Below are positions 51,448-60,408 of a stretch of DNA of 64,000 bases, piece after piece. Both the position numbers and the translations under genes were made by a program. Every line of letters starts with the position of its first letter. Position 1 is the first letter of the stretch. This stretch comes from Micromonospora chokoriensis. GTDB taxonomy: Bacteria > Actinomycetota > Actinomycetes > Mycobacteriales > Micromonosporaceae. The stretch lies in contig NZ_LT607409.1 in NCBI RefSeq assembly GCF_900091505.1, positions 2,418,001 to 2,482,000 of the forward strand, given 5' to 3'. The notes beneath the pieces are model-generated. The model saw only the letters and a program-made list of their open reading frames with translations. It was not told where the DNA came from and ran no database searches.

Positions 51448-52030
51448 CCATATGGGCACCAGCACCACCATCCCGCTGGCCCTGAAGATCCTCATCGCGG
51501 GAGGCTTCGGAGCTGGCAAGACGACGTTGGTGAGCGCCCTGAGCGAGGTCCGTCCGTTGCAGACCGAGGAGGTGTTGACCGACGCCGGGATCGGCACCGA
51601 CGACATCTCCGGAGTGGAGGGCAAGTCGACCACCACGGTGGCGATGGACTTCGGCCGGATCACCATCAACGACGACCTTCAGGTGTATCTGTTCGGCACC
51701 CCGGGTCAGGACCGGTTCTGGTTCCTCTGGGACGAGTTGGCCTTCGGGGCCCTCGGCGCGGTGGTGCTCGCCGACACCCGGCGGCTGGCCGACTGCTTCC
51801 CCTCCATCGACTACTTCGAGCAGCGGGGCATCCCGTTCGTGGTGGGCGTGAACTGCTTCGACGACTCGCGACGCTTCAACCTGGAGACCGTACGCCGAGC
51901 CCTCGACCTGGACCCGGACGTGCCGATGGTGCTCTGCGACGCCCGGGACCGGCAGTCCGGGAAGATGGTGTTGATCTCACTGGTGGAGCACGTGGCCCGG
52001 CAACGCGGGGAGCCGGTGCCGACGGCCTGA
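51428..52030 (+). CDS. cvnD: Conservon CvnD: Ras-like GTPase
   Basis: A 200-aa small GTPase with P-loop GGFGAGKTT (about residues 25-33), switch I region VEGKSTTTVAMDFG, and switch II GTPGQDRFWFLWDEL. The guanine-specificity motif is altered (NCFDD instead of NKxD), as is common in bacterial conservon GTPases. The GTG at 51428 lies 20 bp inside cvnC. It is the output module of the complex. Effectors are unknown in most organisms. Confidence 0.9.
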   Translation: MDSVRYDHMGTSTTIPLALKILIAGGFGAGKTTLVSALSEVRPLQTEEVLTDAGIGTDDISGVEGKSTTTVAMDFGRITINDDLQVYLFGTPGQDRFWFLWDELAFGALGAVVLADTRRLADCFPSIDYFEQRGIPFVVGVNCFDDSRRFNLETVRRALDLDPDVPMVLCDARDRQSGKMVLISLVEHVARQRGEPVPTA

Positions 52031-52117
52031 GAACCGGGCCGGAAAGCCGGTTAACGGCACGGCTTCGCGGGCAGCCTCTGGTTGGATCAGTGGAGGACGC
52101 CAGCGGAGGAGTCGGAC

Positions 52118-53155
52118 GTGAGTGGTCAGGATGAGGTTGTCCACATCGGGGGCTACACCGCGCAGAGCGGTGGCCGGGGCAGCGGCATCGTCGCGGCACG
52201 CCGCGACCCGACGACCGGGGCGCTGACCCCGCTCGGCACGGTCGCGGTCACCGCGTCGCCGTCCTTCCTGGCACGGCACCCCACCCAACCGGTGCTCTAC
52301 GCGGTCAACGAGGTGACGGACGGCGAGATCAGCGCCTGGCGGATCGGGTCGGAGGGGGCGCTGGCCCCGCTCGGCAGTCGGTCCACCGGTGGCGCCGAGC
52401 CGTGCCACCTGGCGGTGCTTCCCGACGGCGGCCACCTGCTGGCGGCCAACTACGGCAGCGGCAGCGTCGCGGTCTTCCCGCTGGACGCGCAGGGCGTGCC
52501 GGGCGAGCGCACCGACCTGGTGGTGCACGAGGGGCGCGGCCCCGACCCGGATCGTCAGGAGCACGCCCACGCCCACATGGTCTCCCCGGGTGCGGGTCGT
52601 GGGCCGATCTTCGCGGTCGACCTCGGCACCGACTCGGTCTACCGCTACGACCTGGACGACGCGACGGGACGGCTGGTGCCCCGCGCGCCGCGGATCCGCA
52701 CGGCGGCTGGCACCGGGCCCCGGCACCTCGCCCGCCACGCGGACGGACGGCGCTGCTTCCTCGTCGGTGAGCTGGACGCCTCGGTCACCGCGTACGAGCT
52801 GACCGACGACGGCGCGTTGCACCAGCACGGTCGGGTCGAGGCGAGCGGGCGGTCCGGTCATGTCCAGCCGTCGGAGGTCGCGGTCTCCCCGGACGGGCGC
52901 TTCCTCTATGTCGGCAATCGCGGGGTGGGGACGGTTGCGGTCTTCGCCCTGGCCGGGGCCCTGCCCGAGTTGGTGGCCGAGGTGGACACCGGTGGTGAGT
53001 GGCCCCGGCACTTCGCGCTGATCGGGGAGCACCTCTATGTCGCTGACGAGCGGGCGGACATGGTGCGGGTCTTCCGGCGTGACGCCGACACCGGTGTTCC
53101 GGAGGCGGTCGGCGAGCCGGTGCCGGTGCCGAGCCCGACCTGTGTGCTGCCGTGA
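52118..53155 (+). CDS. Lactonase-family seven-bladed beta-propeller (Pgl-like)
   Basis: A 345-aa cytoplasmic protein of the YbhE/lactonase family with repeating blades (HPTQPVLYAVNEV, LLAANYGSGSVAVFPLD, HAHMVSPGAGRGPIFAVDLG, SPDGRFLYVGNRGVGTVAVF). Members hydrolyse 6-phosphogluconolactone or other lactones. The specific substrate is uncertain. The GTG at 52118 follows GGAGGAG. It starts 87 bp after cvnD on the same strand and has its own likely promoter. Confidence 0.82.
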   Translation: MSGQDEVVHIGGYTAQSGGRGSGIVAARRDPTTGALTPLGTVAVTASPSFLARHPTQPVLYAVNEVTDGEISAWRIGSEGALAPLGSRSTGGAEPCHLAVLPDGGHLLAANYGSGSVAVFPLDAQGVPGERTDLVVHEGRGPDPDRQEHAHAHMVSPGAGRGPIFAVDLGTDSVYRYDLDDATGRLVPRAPRIRTAAGTGPRHLARHADGRRCFLVGELDASVTAYELTDDGALHQHGRVEASGRSGHVQPSEVAVSPDGRFLYVGNRGVGTVAVFALAGALPELVAEVDTGGEWPRHFALIGEHLYVADERADMVRVFRRDADTGVPEAVGEPVPVPSPTCVLP

Positions 53156-53303
53156 GCGACAGCGCCGCGATGTGAGGGCGGCACAGCTTCGGCAACGCCA
53201 CGGGGCTGCTGCGTCACTCTGTGTTGCTAAAAAGTGGTGAACTGTTTCTCCTCCGTAACTTTAGTCCGAACGGATGTGGCAGAGAGGGCACCTTGTACGC
53301 AAG

Positions 53304-55070
53304 ATGGTCACCGTGTCAGCAGGCCGCCATCGCATGCGTTCGAAACTCCACCTAGCAGCCGCCGCCGCGACGGCGGGTGTGCTCGTCGTGACGACGGGCG
53401 CGTGGTTCGGCTACCAGGAGTTGATCAAACCGAGCTGCTCAGGGGAGATCCGCCTCGCCGTGGCGGTCGCCTCCGAGCTCGCGCCAGCGGTGGACGCCGC
53501 CGCCTCCCAGTGGGTCAAGGACGGCGCGGCGGTCGGCCCGACCTGCATTCGGGTCGACGTCTCGGCATCCGACCCGGTCGACGTGGCTGCCGTGGTGGCG
53601 GCGAAGCACGGAGCGGTCCTGGCCGGCGTGGGGCAGGCCAGCGGCACCGCCGTCAGCCCCGACGTGTGGGTGCCCGACTCCTCGACCTGGCTGCTGCGGT
53701 TGAAGAAGGACGCCACGGCGTTCGCCCCGACCAACGGCGCGTCCATCGCGCGCAGCCCGATCGTCGTCGCGATGCCCGAGCCGATCGCCATGCGACTGGG
53801 CTGGCCGGACAAGAAGTTCAACTGGACCGACCTGCTCAAGCAGGTCAACAACTCCAGCGCGCCGCTGCGGACCGGGATCGTCGAGCCGACCCGCGACGCG
53901 GCGGGGCTGTCCGGGCTGCTCTCGCTGACCGCGGCGGCCAACGGCGCCGGCGGGGATGCCCAGCGCAACACCGTCGGCGCGCTTCGGGCGCTGGCCACCG
54001 GCCGCTCGTCGCTGCGCAACGACCTGCTGGCCCGTTTCCCGACCGCCAACGACGCGACGACCATCGCCAGCGGTCTCGGTGCGGCGGCCCTGTCCGAAGA
54101 AGACGTGATCGCGTACAACAGCAAGAAGCCGCCGGTGTCGCTCGCCGCGCTCTACATGGAGCCGGCGCCGATGCCGCTGGACTACCCGTACGCGGTGCTG
54201 CCCGGTATCGAGCCGAGCAAGGCGTCGGCCGCCCGGGTGCTGTTCGAGCTGCTCACCAGCCCTTCGTTCCGCGACCGGCTCGCGGCGCAGTCACTGCGCG
54301 GGCCGGACGGCAACTGGGGGGACGGCTTCAAGGCGCCACAGGGTGCCCCGAGCCCGTCCGGCGGTGCGCCCACCGCACCGGCGAACGGCGGTAGCGCGGC
54401 TGGCGGCCTGGACCCGGCCGCCATCCAGCGGGTCGTCTCCAGCTGGTCGATCGCCACCCAGTCCGGTCGGATGCTGGCCGTCATCGACGTGTCCGGCTCG
54501 ATGAAGGACCCGGTGCCGAGCGCCAACAACCGGAGCCGGGAGGAGGTGACCGTGGACGCGGCACGCCGTGGCCTCGGCCTCTTCGACGACTCCTGGTCGA
54601 TCGGCCTGTGGACCTTCTCCACGAAGCTGGTCGGCAGTCGGGACTACCGACAGTTGGTGCCCATCGGGCCGCTGTCCTCTCAACGGGCCCAGTTGGAGGG
54701 CGCGCTCGCCACCGTCAAGCCGTCCAGCGGTGACACCGGCCTCTACGACACCATGCTCGCCGCGTACCAGGCCGTGCAGGAGGACTGGCAGCCCGGCCGG
54801 GTCAACTCGATCGTGCTGTTCACCGACGGCAAGAACGAGGACGACGAGGGCGTCAACCAGCAGCAGTTGCTCGCCAAGCTCAAGCAGCTCGCCGACCCGG
54901 ACCGGCCGGTCCAGGTCATCATGATCGGTATCGGCGAGGGCGTCAGCAAGGCCGAGCTGGAGTCGATCACGAAGGTGACCGGTGGCGACGTCTTCGTCAC
55001 CAAGGACCCGAGCGAGATCGGCAGCATCTTCCTCAGCGCCATCGCCCGGCGCCCACCGGCACCGCGCTGA
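53304..55070 (+). CDS. Extracytoplasmic substrate-binding-like / VWA-domain fusion protein
   Basis: A 588-aa protein. One N-terminal signal or anchor helix (about 14-35), a type-2 periplasmic-binding-like domain (about 45-345: IRLAVAVASELAPAVDAAAS, PIVVAMPEPIAMRLGWPD), a Ser/Pro/Gly linker (350-375) and a von Willebrand A domain (about 385-585). The MIDAS metal site is complete: Asp395-x-Ser397-x-Ser399 (IDVSGSM), a Thr in SGDTGLYD, and Asp508 (FTDGKNED). Surface or secreted adhesion or assembly function is likely but unknown. The ATG at 53304 is used; ATG 53334 is possible. The 148-bp leader is AT-rich. A canonical terminator follows. Confidence 0.82.
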   Translation: MVTVSAGRHRMRSKLHLAAAAATAGVLVVTTGAWFGYQELIKPSCSGEIRLAVAVASELAPAVDAAASQWVKDGAAVGPTCIRVDVSASDPVDVAAVVAAKHGAVLAGVGQASGTAVSPDVWVPDSSTWLLRLKKDATAFAPTNGASIARSPIVVAMPEPIAMRLGWPDKKFNWTDLLKQVNNSSAPLRTGIVEPTRDAAGLSGLLSLTAAANGAGGDAQRNTVGALRALATGRSSLRNDLLARFPTANDATTIASGLGAAALSEEDVIAYNSKKPPVSLAALYMEPAPMPLDYPYAVLPGIEPSKASAARVLFELLTSPSFRDRLAAQSLRGPDGNWGDGFKAPQGAPSPSGGAPTAPANGGSAAGGLDPAAIQRVVSSWSIATQSGRMLAVIDVSGSMKDPVPSANNRSREEVTVDAARRGLGLFDDSWSIGLWTFSTKLVGSRDYRQLVPIGPLSSQRAQLEGALATVKPSSGDTGLYDTMLAAYQAVQEDWQPGRVNSIVLFTDGKNEDDEGVNQQQLLAKLKQLADPDRPVQVIMIGIGEGVSKAELESITKVTGGDVFVTKDPSEIGSIFLSAIARRPPAPR

Positions 55071-55087
55071 TCCGACGCTCAGACGCC

Positions 55088-55130
55088 AAGGGGCCTGCCG
55101 TACCGGCAATCGGTGTGGCAGGCCCTTTTT
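55088..55130 (+). terminator. Rho-independent terminator
   Basis: Stem GGGCCTGCC (55091-55099) with GGCAGGCCC (55117-55125), loop of 17 nt, followed by TTTTT (55126-55130) that also pairs with the AA before the stem. The best classical terminator in the window, 18 bp after the VWA gene stop. Confidence 0.9.
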
Positions 55131-55200
55131 GGCCGCCGGGTTGAAGAAAAGTGACGGCAATACGTCGGAAGCAATCGGCAGTCATAGTTGTCAAGGCAGG

Positions 55201-56763
55201 ATGTCGACTGTTCCGGCACGGTCGGTCCGCCCCCGGTCCGACCCGTCAGCCGGGGCCATCCTGAACAGAGTGGGAGGGCCGGTGAGCGCGGCGACACTGT
55301 TGACCCCCGCCACGTCGGCGGAGTCGGACGGCCGTCCTGCCGGGCTGGTGGCCCGGGCCGACGAACGGTCCTACATCCGGGTTCTGGTTGTCCTGGACAC
55401 CACCATCATCATCCTTGCGCTGCTCATCGGGTACGTCACCCGATTCGGTGACGACGAGCCGACCGGCTCGGAGGTCCCGTACGTGTTGGTCGCCCCCGGG
55501 CTGGTGCTGGCCTGGCTGATCTCGCTCAAGGCACTCGGTTGCTACGACGACCGGGTGATCGGCTACGGGGCGGACGAGTACCGGCGGGTCAGCTCGGCCA
55601 GTCTGCGGCTGGCCGGTGCGATCGCCATCGTCGGCTACATCGCCGACGTCGGCGTCTCCCGGGGCTTCCTCGGCATCACCTTCGCAGTGGGCACCGTCGG
55701 GCTGGAGGTGGCCCGGTTCGCCGCCCGTAAGCGCCTGCACCGCGCTCGTTCGCTGGGCGCCGGCTGGTCGCGGAAGGTGCTGGTCGTCGGCGACACCGCG
55801 CACGTGCTGGAGTTGGTGCACACGCTGCGCCGCGAGCCGTACGCCGGATACCAGGTGGTGGGCGCGTGCATTCCGGACGCCCTGCTCGCGCCGGTGGCGC
55901 AGCGGCTGGGTGACGTGCCGGTGGTGGGGTCCTTCCGGGGTATTCCGGAGGCTGCCACCGCCATCGGCGCGGACACCGTCGCGGTGACCGCCTCCGGTGA
56001 GCTGACCGCGACCCGGCTGCGTCGTCTCGGCTGGCAACTGGAGGGCACCGGTGTCGACCTGGTCGTGGCGCCCGCGCTGACCGACGTCGCCGGCCCGCGG
56101 ATCCACACCCGCCCGGTCGCCGGGCTGCCGCTGATCCACGTCGAGGCCCCCGAGTTCCGCGGCGCGCGCAAGTTGGTGAAGGGTCTCGTCGACCGATCCG
56201 CCTCGTCGTTGGCGTTGGCGCTGCTGCTGCCGTTGATCGCGTTCGTCGCCCTGGCCATCAAACTGGACAGTCGGGGGCCGGTGCTGTTCCGACAGGTCCG
56301 CGTCGGTCGGGGCGGGCAGGAGTTCGACGTGTTCAAGTTCCGCACCATGGTGGTGAACGCCGACGCCATGCTCGCCGAGCTGACCACCCGCAACGAGACC
56401 GACGGGCTGATGTTCAAGATGCGCCGGGACCCCCGGGTCACCCGGGTCGGGCGGGTGCTGCGCAAGTGGTCGCTGGACGAGCTGCCGCAACTGGTCAACG
56501 TTCTGCTGGGGCAGATGAGCCTGGTCGGGCCCCGCCCACCGCTGCCCTCGGAGGTGGCCCGCTACGACGGCGACGTGGCCCGACGGCTGTTGGTCAAGCC
56601 CGGGATGACCGGCCTCTGGCAGGTCAGCGGCCGGTCCGACCTGAGCTGGGAGGACGGCATCCGCCTCGATCTCTACTACGTGGAGAACTGGTCGCTCGCC
56701 GCCGACCTCACCATTCTCTGGAAGACCGTCGGGGCGGTCCTGAACGGCCGCGGCGCGTACTGA
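55201..56763 (+). CDS. Polyprenyl-phosphate sugar-1-phosphate transferase (exopolysaccharide initiation)
   Basis: A 520-aa PHPT-type enzyme that transfers a sugar-1-phosphate to undecaprenyl phosphate to start exopolysaccharide or glycan assembly. Four N-terminal TM helices (about 60-190), a CoA-binding/Rossmann-like domain (about 200-330: KVLVVGDTAHVLELV), a reentrant TM (about 340-362) and the bacterial sugar transferase domain (VLFRQVRVGRGGQEFDVFKF, LRKWSLDELPQLVNVL, MSLVGPRPPLPSEV, PGMTGLWQVSGRSDLSWED). ATG 55201 is used; GTG 55282 after GGGAGGG is a serious alternative. No other glycan genes are adjacent. It converges with the PP2C gene 9 bp downstream. Confidence 0.88.
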   Translation: MSTVPARSVRPRSDPSAGAILNRVGGPVSAATLLTPATSAESDGRPAGLVARADERSYIRVLVVLDTTIIILALLIGYVTRFGDDEPTGSEVPYVLVAPGLVLAWLISLKALGCYDDRVIGYGADEYRRVSSASLRLAGAIAIVGYIADVGVSRGFLGITFAVGTVGLEVARFAARKRLHRARSLGAGWSRKVLVVGDTAHVLELVHTLRREPYAGYQVVGACIPDALLAPVAQRLGDVPVVGSFRGIPEAATAIGADTVAVTASGELTATRLRRLGWQLEGTGVDLVVAPALTDVAGPRIHTRPVAGLPLIHVEAPEFRGARKLVKGLVDRSASSLALALLLPLIAFVALAIKLDSRGPVLFRQVRVGRGGQEFDVFKFRTMVVNADAMLAELTTRNETDGLMFKMRRDPRVTRVGRVLRKWSLDELPQLVNVLLGQMSLVGPRPPLPSEVARYDGDVARRLLVKPGMTGLWQVSGRSDLSWEDGIRLDLYYVENWSLAADLTILWKTVGAVLNGRGAY

Positions 56764-56772
56764 GCCCGCCGG

Positions 56773-57903
56773 TCACGGTTGCGGGCCGGTCCAGTCCAGG
56801 CAGACGACCACAGCGTCGTCGACCAGGTCACCGGCCACGAACGCACGAAGGTCACCGATCAGCGACCGGACGGCGTCCAGTGGCTCCATCGACCCCGTCC
56901 GGCGCAGGAACCGGTCCAGTGCCGTCTCGCCGTAGCGCGTGTGCTGCCCGGTGGCCTCCAGCACCCCGTCGCCGACGACGAAGATCCGGTCGCCGACCTC
57001 CAGGGGGAACGTCTGCTCGTGGTAGTCGGTCGCCTCGAACATGCCGAGCGGGAACTGCGCCTCCAGGGGCTGCTCGATGACCTTCCCGTCGCGCAGGATG
57101 ACCAGCCGGGGCGAGCCCGCGTCGACCACCGTCATCATCCCGGAACGCAGATCCAGTTGCATCAGCAGTGCGGAGAGGTGCTGCTCGCCCCGGTACAGGT
57201 CGTAGAGGGCCTGGTCGGCGAGGGCGGCCTGGTCGGCAAGGCTCAGCCCGGCGCGGCGCGCGTTGCGCAGCGCGTGGGTGGCCAACGAGGTGAGCAGGGA
57301 CGCGGCGACGCCCTCGCCGCTGCCGTTGACGGTGGACAGCCAGAGCCGCTGCCCGTCGTCGGACCAGTCGAAGCTGTCCCCGCGCACCGCGTACGCCGGT
57401 TCCAACTGCCCGGCCAGGCTGAACGACGGTCGGATCCGGCTGCGCCCGGGGAGGAGGTCCCACTGCATCTCGGCGGCCAGGGTGAGACGCTGGGCCCGCC
57501 GCGCCGCCCGGTAGACGTCGGTGCCGGCGGAGACCGCCGCCAACTCGTGCGCGAGGGCTGTGGCGATGTCGGCCAGCGCGGCGACGACGTCCGGGTCGTC
57601 CGGAACGGGCGACAGACGCAGGACGCCCCGGCGCTCCCCCCGCATCGAGACCGGGATCCAGGCGCTGCCGTCGGAGAGCGTCGGTGACTGGTGGTCGAAG
57701 GCGCGCCAGGCCGGGTGCCCCGGGCTGGTGATCGGGTCTCCGTCGGTGAGCGGAAGCAGCTCGGCGAGGCGGTAGTCGACCTGGTACAGCTCGACGTCGG
57801 TGATCCCGTACGACCGGGCCAGCACGTCCCCGACACCACCCACGATCCGGTCGGCCGGCGTCGTGATCAGTGCGTGTCGTGCCTGATTGACCGGTTCGCT
57901 CAT
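56773..57903 (-). CDS. PP2C/SpoIIE-type phosphatase, possibly impaired
   Basis: A 376-aa protein with an N-terminal GAF-like sensor half (about 1-130) and a SpoIIE/RsbU-type PP2C domain (about 145-376). The metal Asp residues of GDSFDW (176, 179) and the terminal DDAVVVCLDW are kept, but the central motif, normally GDVSGKG, reads TVNGSGEG with Asn193 in place of the metal-binding Asp. It may be a weak or non-catalytic phosphatase. The ATG at 57903 follows GGGAG. It is divergent from the MarR gene over 57 bp, which suggests shared regulation. Confidence 0.83.
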   Translation of the reverse strand: MSEPVNQARHALITTPADRIVGGVGDVLARSYGITDVELYQVDYRLAELLPLTDGDPITSPGHPAWRAFDHQSPTLSDGSAWIPVSMRGERRGVLRLSPVPDDPDVVAALADIATALAHELAAVSAGTDVYRAARRAQRLTLAAEMQWDLLPGRSRIRPSFSLAGQLEPAYAVRGDSFDWSDDGQRLWLSTVNGSGEGVAASLLTSLATHALRNARRAGLSLADQAALADQALYDLYRGEQHLSALLMQLDLRSGMMTVVDAGSPRLVILRDGKVIEQPLEAQFPLGMFEATDYHEQTFPLEVGDRIFVVGDGVLEATGQHTRYGETALDRFLRRTGSMEPLDAVRSLIGDLRAFVAGDLVDDAVVVCLDWTGPQP

Positions 57904-57960
57904 GCTGGCTCCCTCGCTAAAGCTCGACCACCTGTGGGTTCGGAGTAGTCTCGGGCCACC

Positions 57961-58614
57961 ATGGCCGAACTGAACGGTCCGACGGACCCCGAGACGAGTA
58001 TGGCTGCCGCGCTGGACGCGGCGGCCGCTTCCCTGCTGGGCATCTGGGAATCCGCCCGGGAGGGGACCTCCCACCGTGTCTCCGGTGCGCAGCTACGGGC
58101 GGTGATGGTGGTGGAGCAGGTCGACGGCATCAACCTGCGCCGGCTCGCCACCCGGCTCGACATGCTGCTCAGCTCCGCCAGCCGGCTCTGCGACCGGCTG
58201 GTCGCCGCCGGCATGCTGGAACGTGAGCCGGGCCGCTTCGACCGGCGGGAGATCTCGCTGCACCTCACCCCGGAGGCCCGTCGGCTCCTCGCCGAGCTGC
58301 GGGCCGACCGTCAGGCACAGCTCGCCGCCGTGCTGGCCGGGATGAGCCCGGAGGGTCGCGACGCGCTGCTGCACGGGATGCGGGAGTTCGACGCTGTCGC
58401 TCGCCGGCAGCAGGTGGACACCACACTGGCGGGCGAGTCGGTGGAGGAAAAGGACTGGCCGGGCGACCCGGACGGGCCGGGTGGGCCGGGCGGGCCGCCG
58501 GACCGGAGCGGGCAGACCCGCACGCGGTGGACCGATGCGTCGGGCGCCCCGGAGCGGTCGGTCGGCACCACCCGGGAGTGGCCGACCGGGGGGCCGGTGG
58601 CGCGGACCGCCTGA
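57961..58614 (+). CDS. MarR-family transcriptional regulator
   Basis: A 217-aa regulator. The winged-helix domain spans about 40-130 (RVSGAQLRAVMVVEQVDGIN, LRRLATRLDMLLSSASRLCDRLVAAGMLER, RFDRREISLHLTPEARRLL). The C-terminal about 65 residues are a disordered Gly/Pro/Arg tail unusual for MarR proteins (typical length about 150). The gene is divergent from a PP2C gene and convergent with another, so it may control phosphatase-linked stress signalling. The ligand is unknown. Confidence 0.82.
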   Translation: MAELNGPTDPETSMAAALDAAAASLLGIWESAREGTSHRVSGAQLRAVMVVEQVDGINLRRLATRLDMLLSSASRLCDRLVAAGMLEREPGRFDRREISLHLTPEARRLLAELRADRQAQLAAVLAGMSPEGRDALLHGMREFDAVARRQQVDTTLAGESVEEKDWPGDPDGPGGPGGPPDRSGQTRTRWTDASGAPERSVGTTREWPTGGPVARTA

Positions 58615-58674
58615 TCGAGCGGTGCCGGCTCGTCGTCACCGTCCGCGGTGCCGCCGCTACCCCGTAGCCGCCGA

Positions 58675-60285
58675 TCACGTCGGCGCCGAGGCGCGGATGG
58701 CCAGCATCGCGACGTCGTCGTGGGCCTGCCCGTCCCGCCAGTCGTCGACCGCCCGGAGCACCCGGTCGATCAGCGCCGCGGGCGGCTGCCCGGCCGCCGA
58801 CGCCAGCGCGGCGCGTAGTCGGGCCTCGCCGAACGACTCCGCGTCGCGCGGTCCGTGCGCCTCGGTGACCCCATCGGTGTACGCGAGAAGCACGTCGCCG
58901 GGGTCGAGGTGAACCCGGGTCTCGGCGAACCGTGCGGTGGTCAGCGCCCCGACCGCCGTGCCGCCCACCGGGACGGCGGTGACCGTGCCGTCGGCGGTGA
59001 CCAGGAGGGGCGACGGGTGGCCTCCTCCGGCGATCCGGATGTCCACCCCGGCGGGGCCGTGGTCCAGGGAGCCCAGCAGCAGCGTGGTGAACTGGCTGCG
59101 CCGGGCCGCGTCCGGGGCGTCGAACAACGCCCGGTTGAGCAGGTGGATCAGCTCCAGTGGGCGTTGCTCGACGAGCCGCAGCGTCTGCAGGCACTGGCGG
59201 ACCCGGCCGGTCAGCACCGCCGCGCTCACGCCCCGGCCGCACACGTCGCCGAGCGCGAACAGGGCCCCGCGTGGGTGCGGGAACACCTCGTAGAAGTCGC
59301 CGCCGATGCGCAGGGTGTCCCCGGCGGCCCGGTAGCCGCCGGCCACTGTCACGCCGGGCACCGTGGGCAGCTCGGGCGGGAGCAGGCTGGCCTGGAGCAC
59401 CCGGGCCAGGTGGGCCTGCCCGTCGTGGAGATCCGCGGTCGCCAGCGCGGCGCCCGCCCGGGCGGCGAACTCCCGGGCGAGCTCGATCTCGCGCTCGTCG
59501 AAGCCGGGCCGCCCGGTGCGCCGGACGAGCAGCAGTGCACCGGCCGGGCCGTCGGCGCCGGGCATCGGGCAGACCAGCACGGTGCCCGGCGAGCCGAACC
59601 CGGGCGGCAGCATGGCGGCCAGGTCGGTGAGCTCGGTGCCCGGGCAGGGGATCGGGTCGGCGAGGTCGCCGGCCAGCGCTTCGGCCAGCACGGGTGCGGT
59701 GCTGGTCAGCGTCAGCGGGGCCAGCCCGTCGGTCGGGGCCGGCTCGCCGTCGGCGTACCGGAGCCACCGGGCGTGCGGCTCGGCCGGCGCGACCGGTCGG
59801 GGCAGCGCCACGGCGGCATCGGCCAGGTACGGTACGGCGAGTGTGGTGGTGGACCGGAGCACCTGTTCCCGGTGCAGGGACACCCCGAGTTGGCTGCCCG
59901 CCTCGGCGAGGAACGCGGTGCGGGATCGTTCGGCGCGGAGCGCGTCGGCGCGGTCGTGCTCCTCGGTGACGTCGCGGACGTACCACGCGAAACGGGGACC
60001 GGCGAGTTGCCGCCGGGCACCGCGCAGCCGTCGGCCGTGATGGTCGGCGTCGAAGCGGTCGGCGTCCGTGGTGACCGCGTGGGCGACTGCCGCCACCGGG
60101 CATCGGGACAGCTCGGTGCCGACGGTGATCTCCGGGAGCAGCCGCGCCGCCATGGCGTTGAGCAGGGTGACCCGGCCGGTCTCGTCGGTGGTCAGGACCG
60201 CTTCGGCGAGCCCGTCGAGCAGCTCGCGGGCCAACGACGCGTCGGCGGGCAGCGGGGTGTCGCTGGGTTGCCGGGTCGCGGTCAC
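58675..60285 (-). CDS. PAS-GAF-PP2C phosphatase (RsbU-like)
   Basis: A 536-aa regulatory phosphatase: PAS-like domain (about 20-110, ELLDGLAEAVLTTDETGRVTLL), GAF domain (about 125-290, FLAEAGSQLGVSLHREQVL) and a SpoIIE/PP2C domain (about 300-535). The catalytic motifs GGDFYEVF, LGDVCGRGVSAA, YTDGVTEAHG and AHDDVAML are intact. Such proteins dephosphorylate anti-anti-sigma factors in stress-response partner switching. No anti-sigma partner is adjacent. GTG start at 60285. A TATTCT -10 candidate lies about 85 bp upstream in the 123-bp gap to the ROK gene. Confidence 0.85.
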   Translation of the reverse strand: MTATRQPSDTPLPADASLARELLDGLAEAVLTTDETGRVTLLNAMAARLLPEITVGTELSRCPVAAVAHAVTTDADRFDADHHGRRLRGARRQLAGPRFAWYVRDVTEEHDRADALRAERSRTAFLAEAGSQLGVSLHREQVLRSTTTLAVPYLADAAVALPRPVAPAEPHARWLRYADGEPAPTDGLAPLTLTSTAPVLAEALAGDLADPIPCPGTELTDLAAMLPPGFGSPGTVLVCPMPGADGPAGALLLVRRTGRPGFDEREIELAREFAARAGAALATADLHDGQAHLARVLQASLLPPELPTVPGVTVAGGYRAAGDTLRIGGDFYEVFPHPRGALFALGDVCGRGVSAAVLTGRVRQCLQTLRLVEQRPLELIHLLNRALFDAPDAARRSQFTTLLLGSLDHGPAGVDIRIAGGGHPSPLLVTADGTVTAVPVGGTAVGALTTARFAETRVHLDPGDVLLAYTDGVTEAHGPRDAESFGEARLRAALASAAGQPPAALIDRVLRAVDDWRDGQAHDDVAMLAIRASAPT

Positions 60286-60408
60286 CGCCGGACGCCGGTT
60301 CGCGACTGGCGACTCCTGCGCATGCTGCTTCTCGACTCCTCACCCGGCATCGTTGCTGTGGGGCAAGAATAGCGACCCCCGGCGACAGGCACCCACAGCG
60401 TGGCCGGG

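Noticed and set aside
57966..57981. CTGAACGG-like match to the acyl-CoA operator at the start of the MarR gene
   Set aside because: Only one half-site fits, and it is inside coding sequence.
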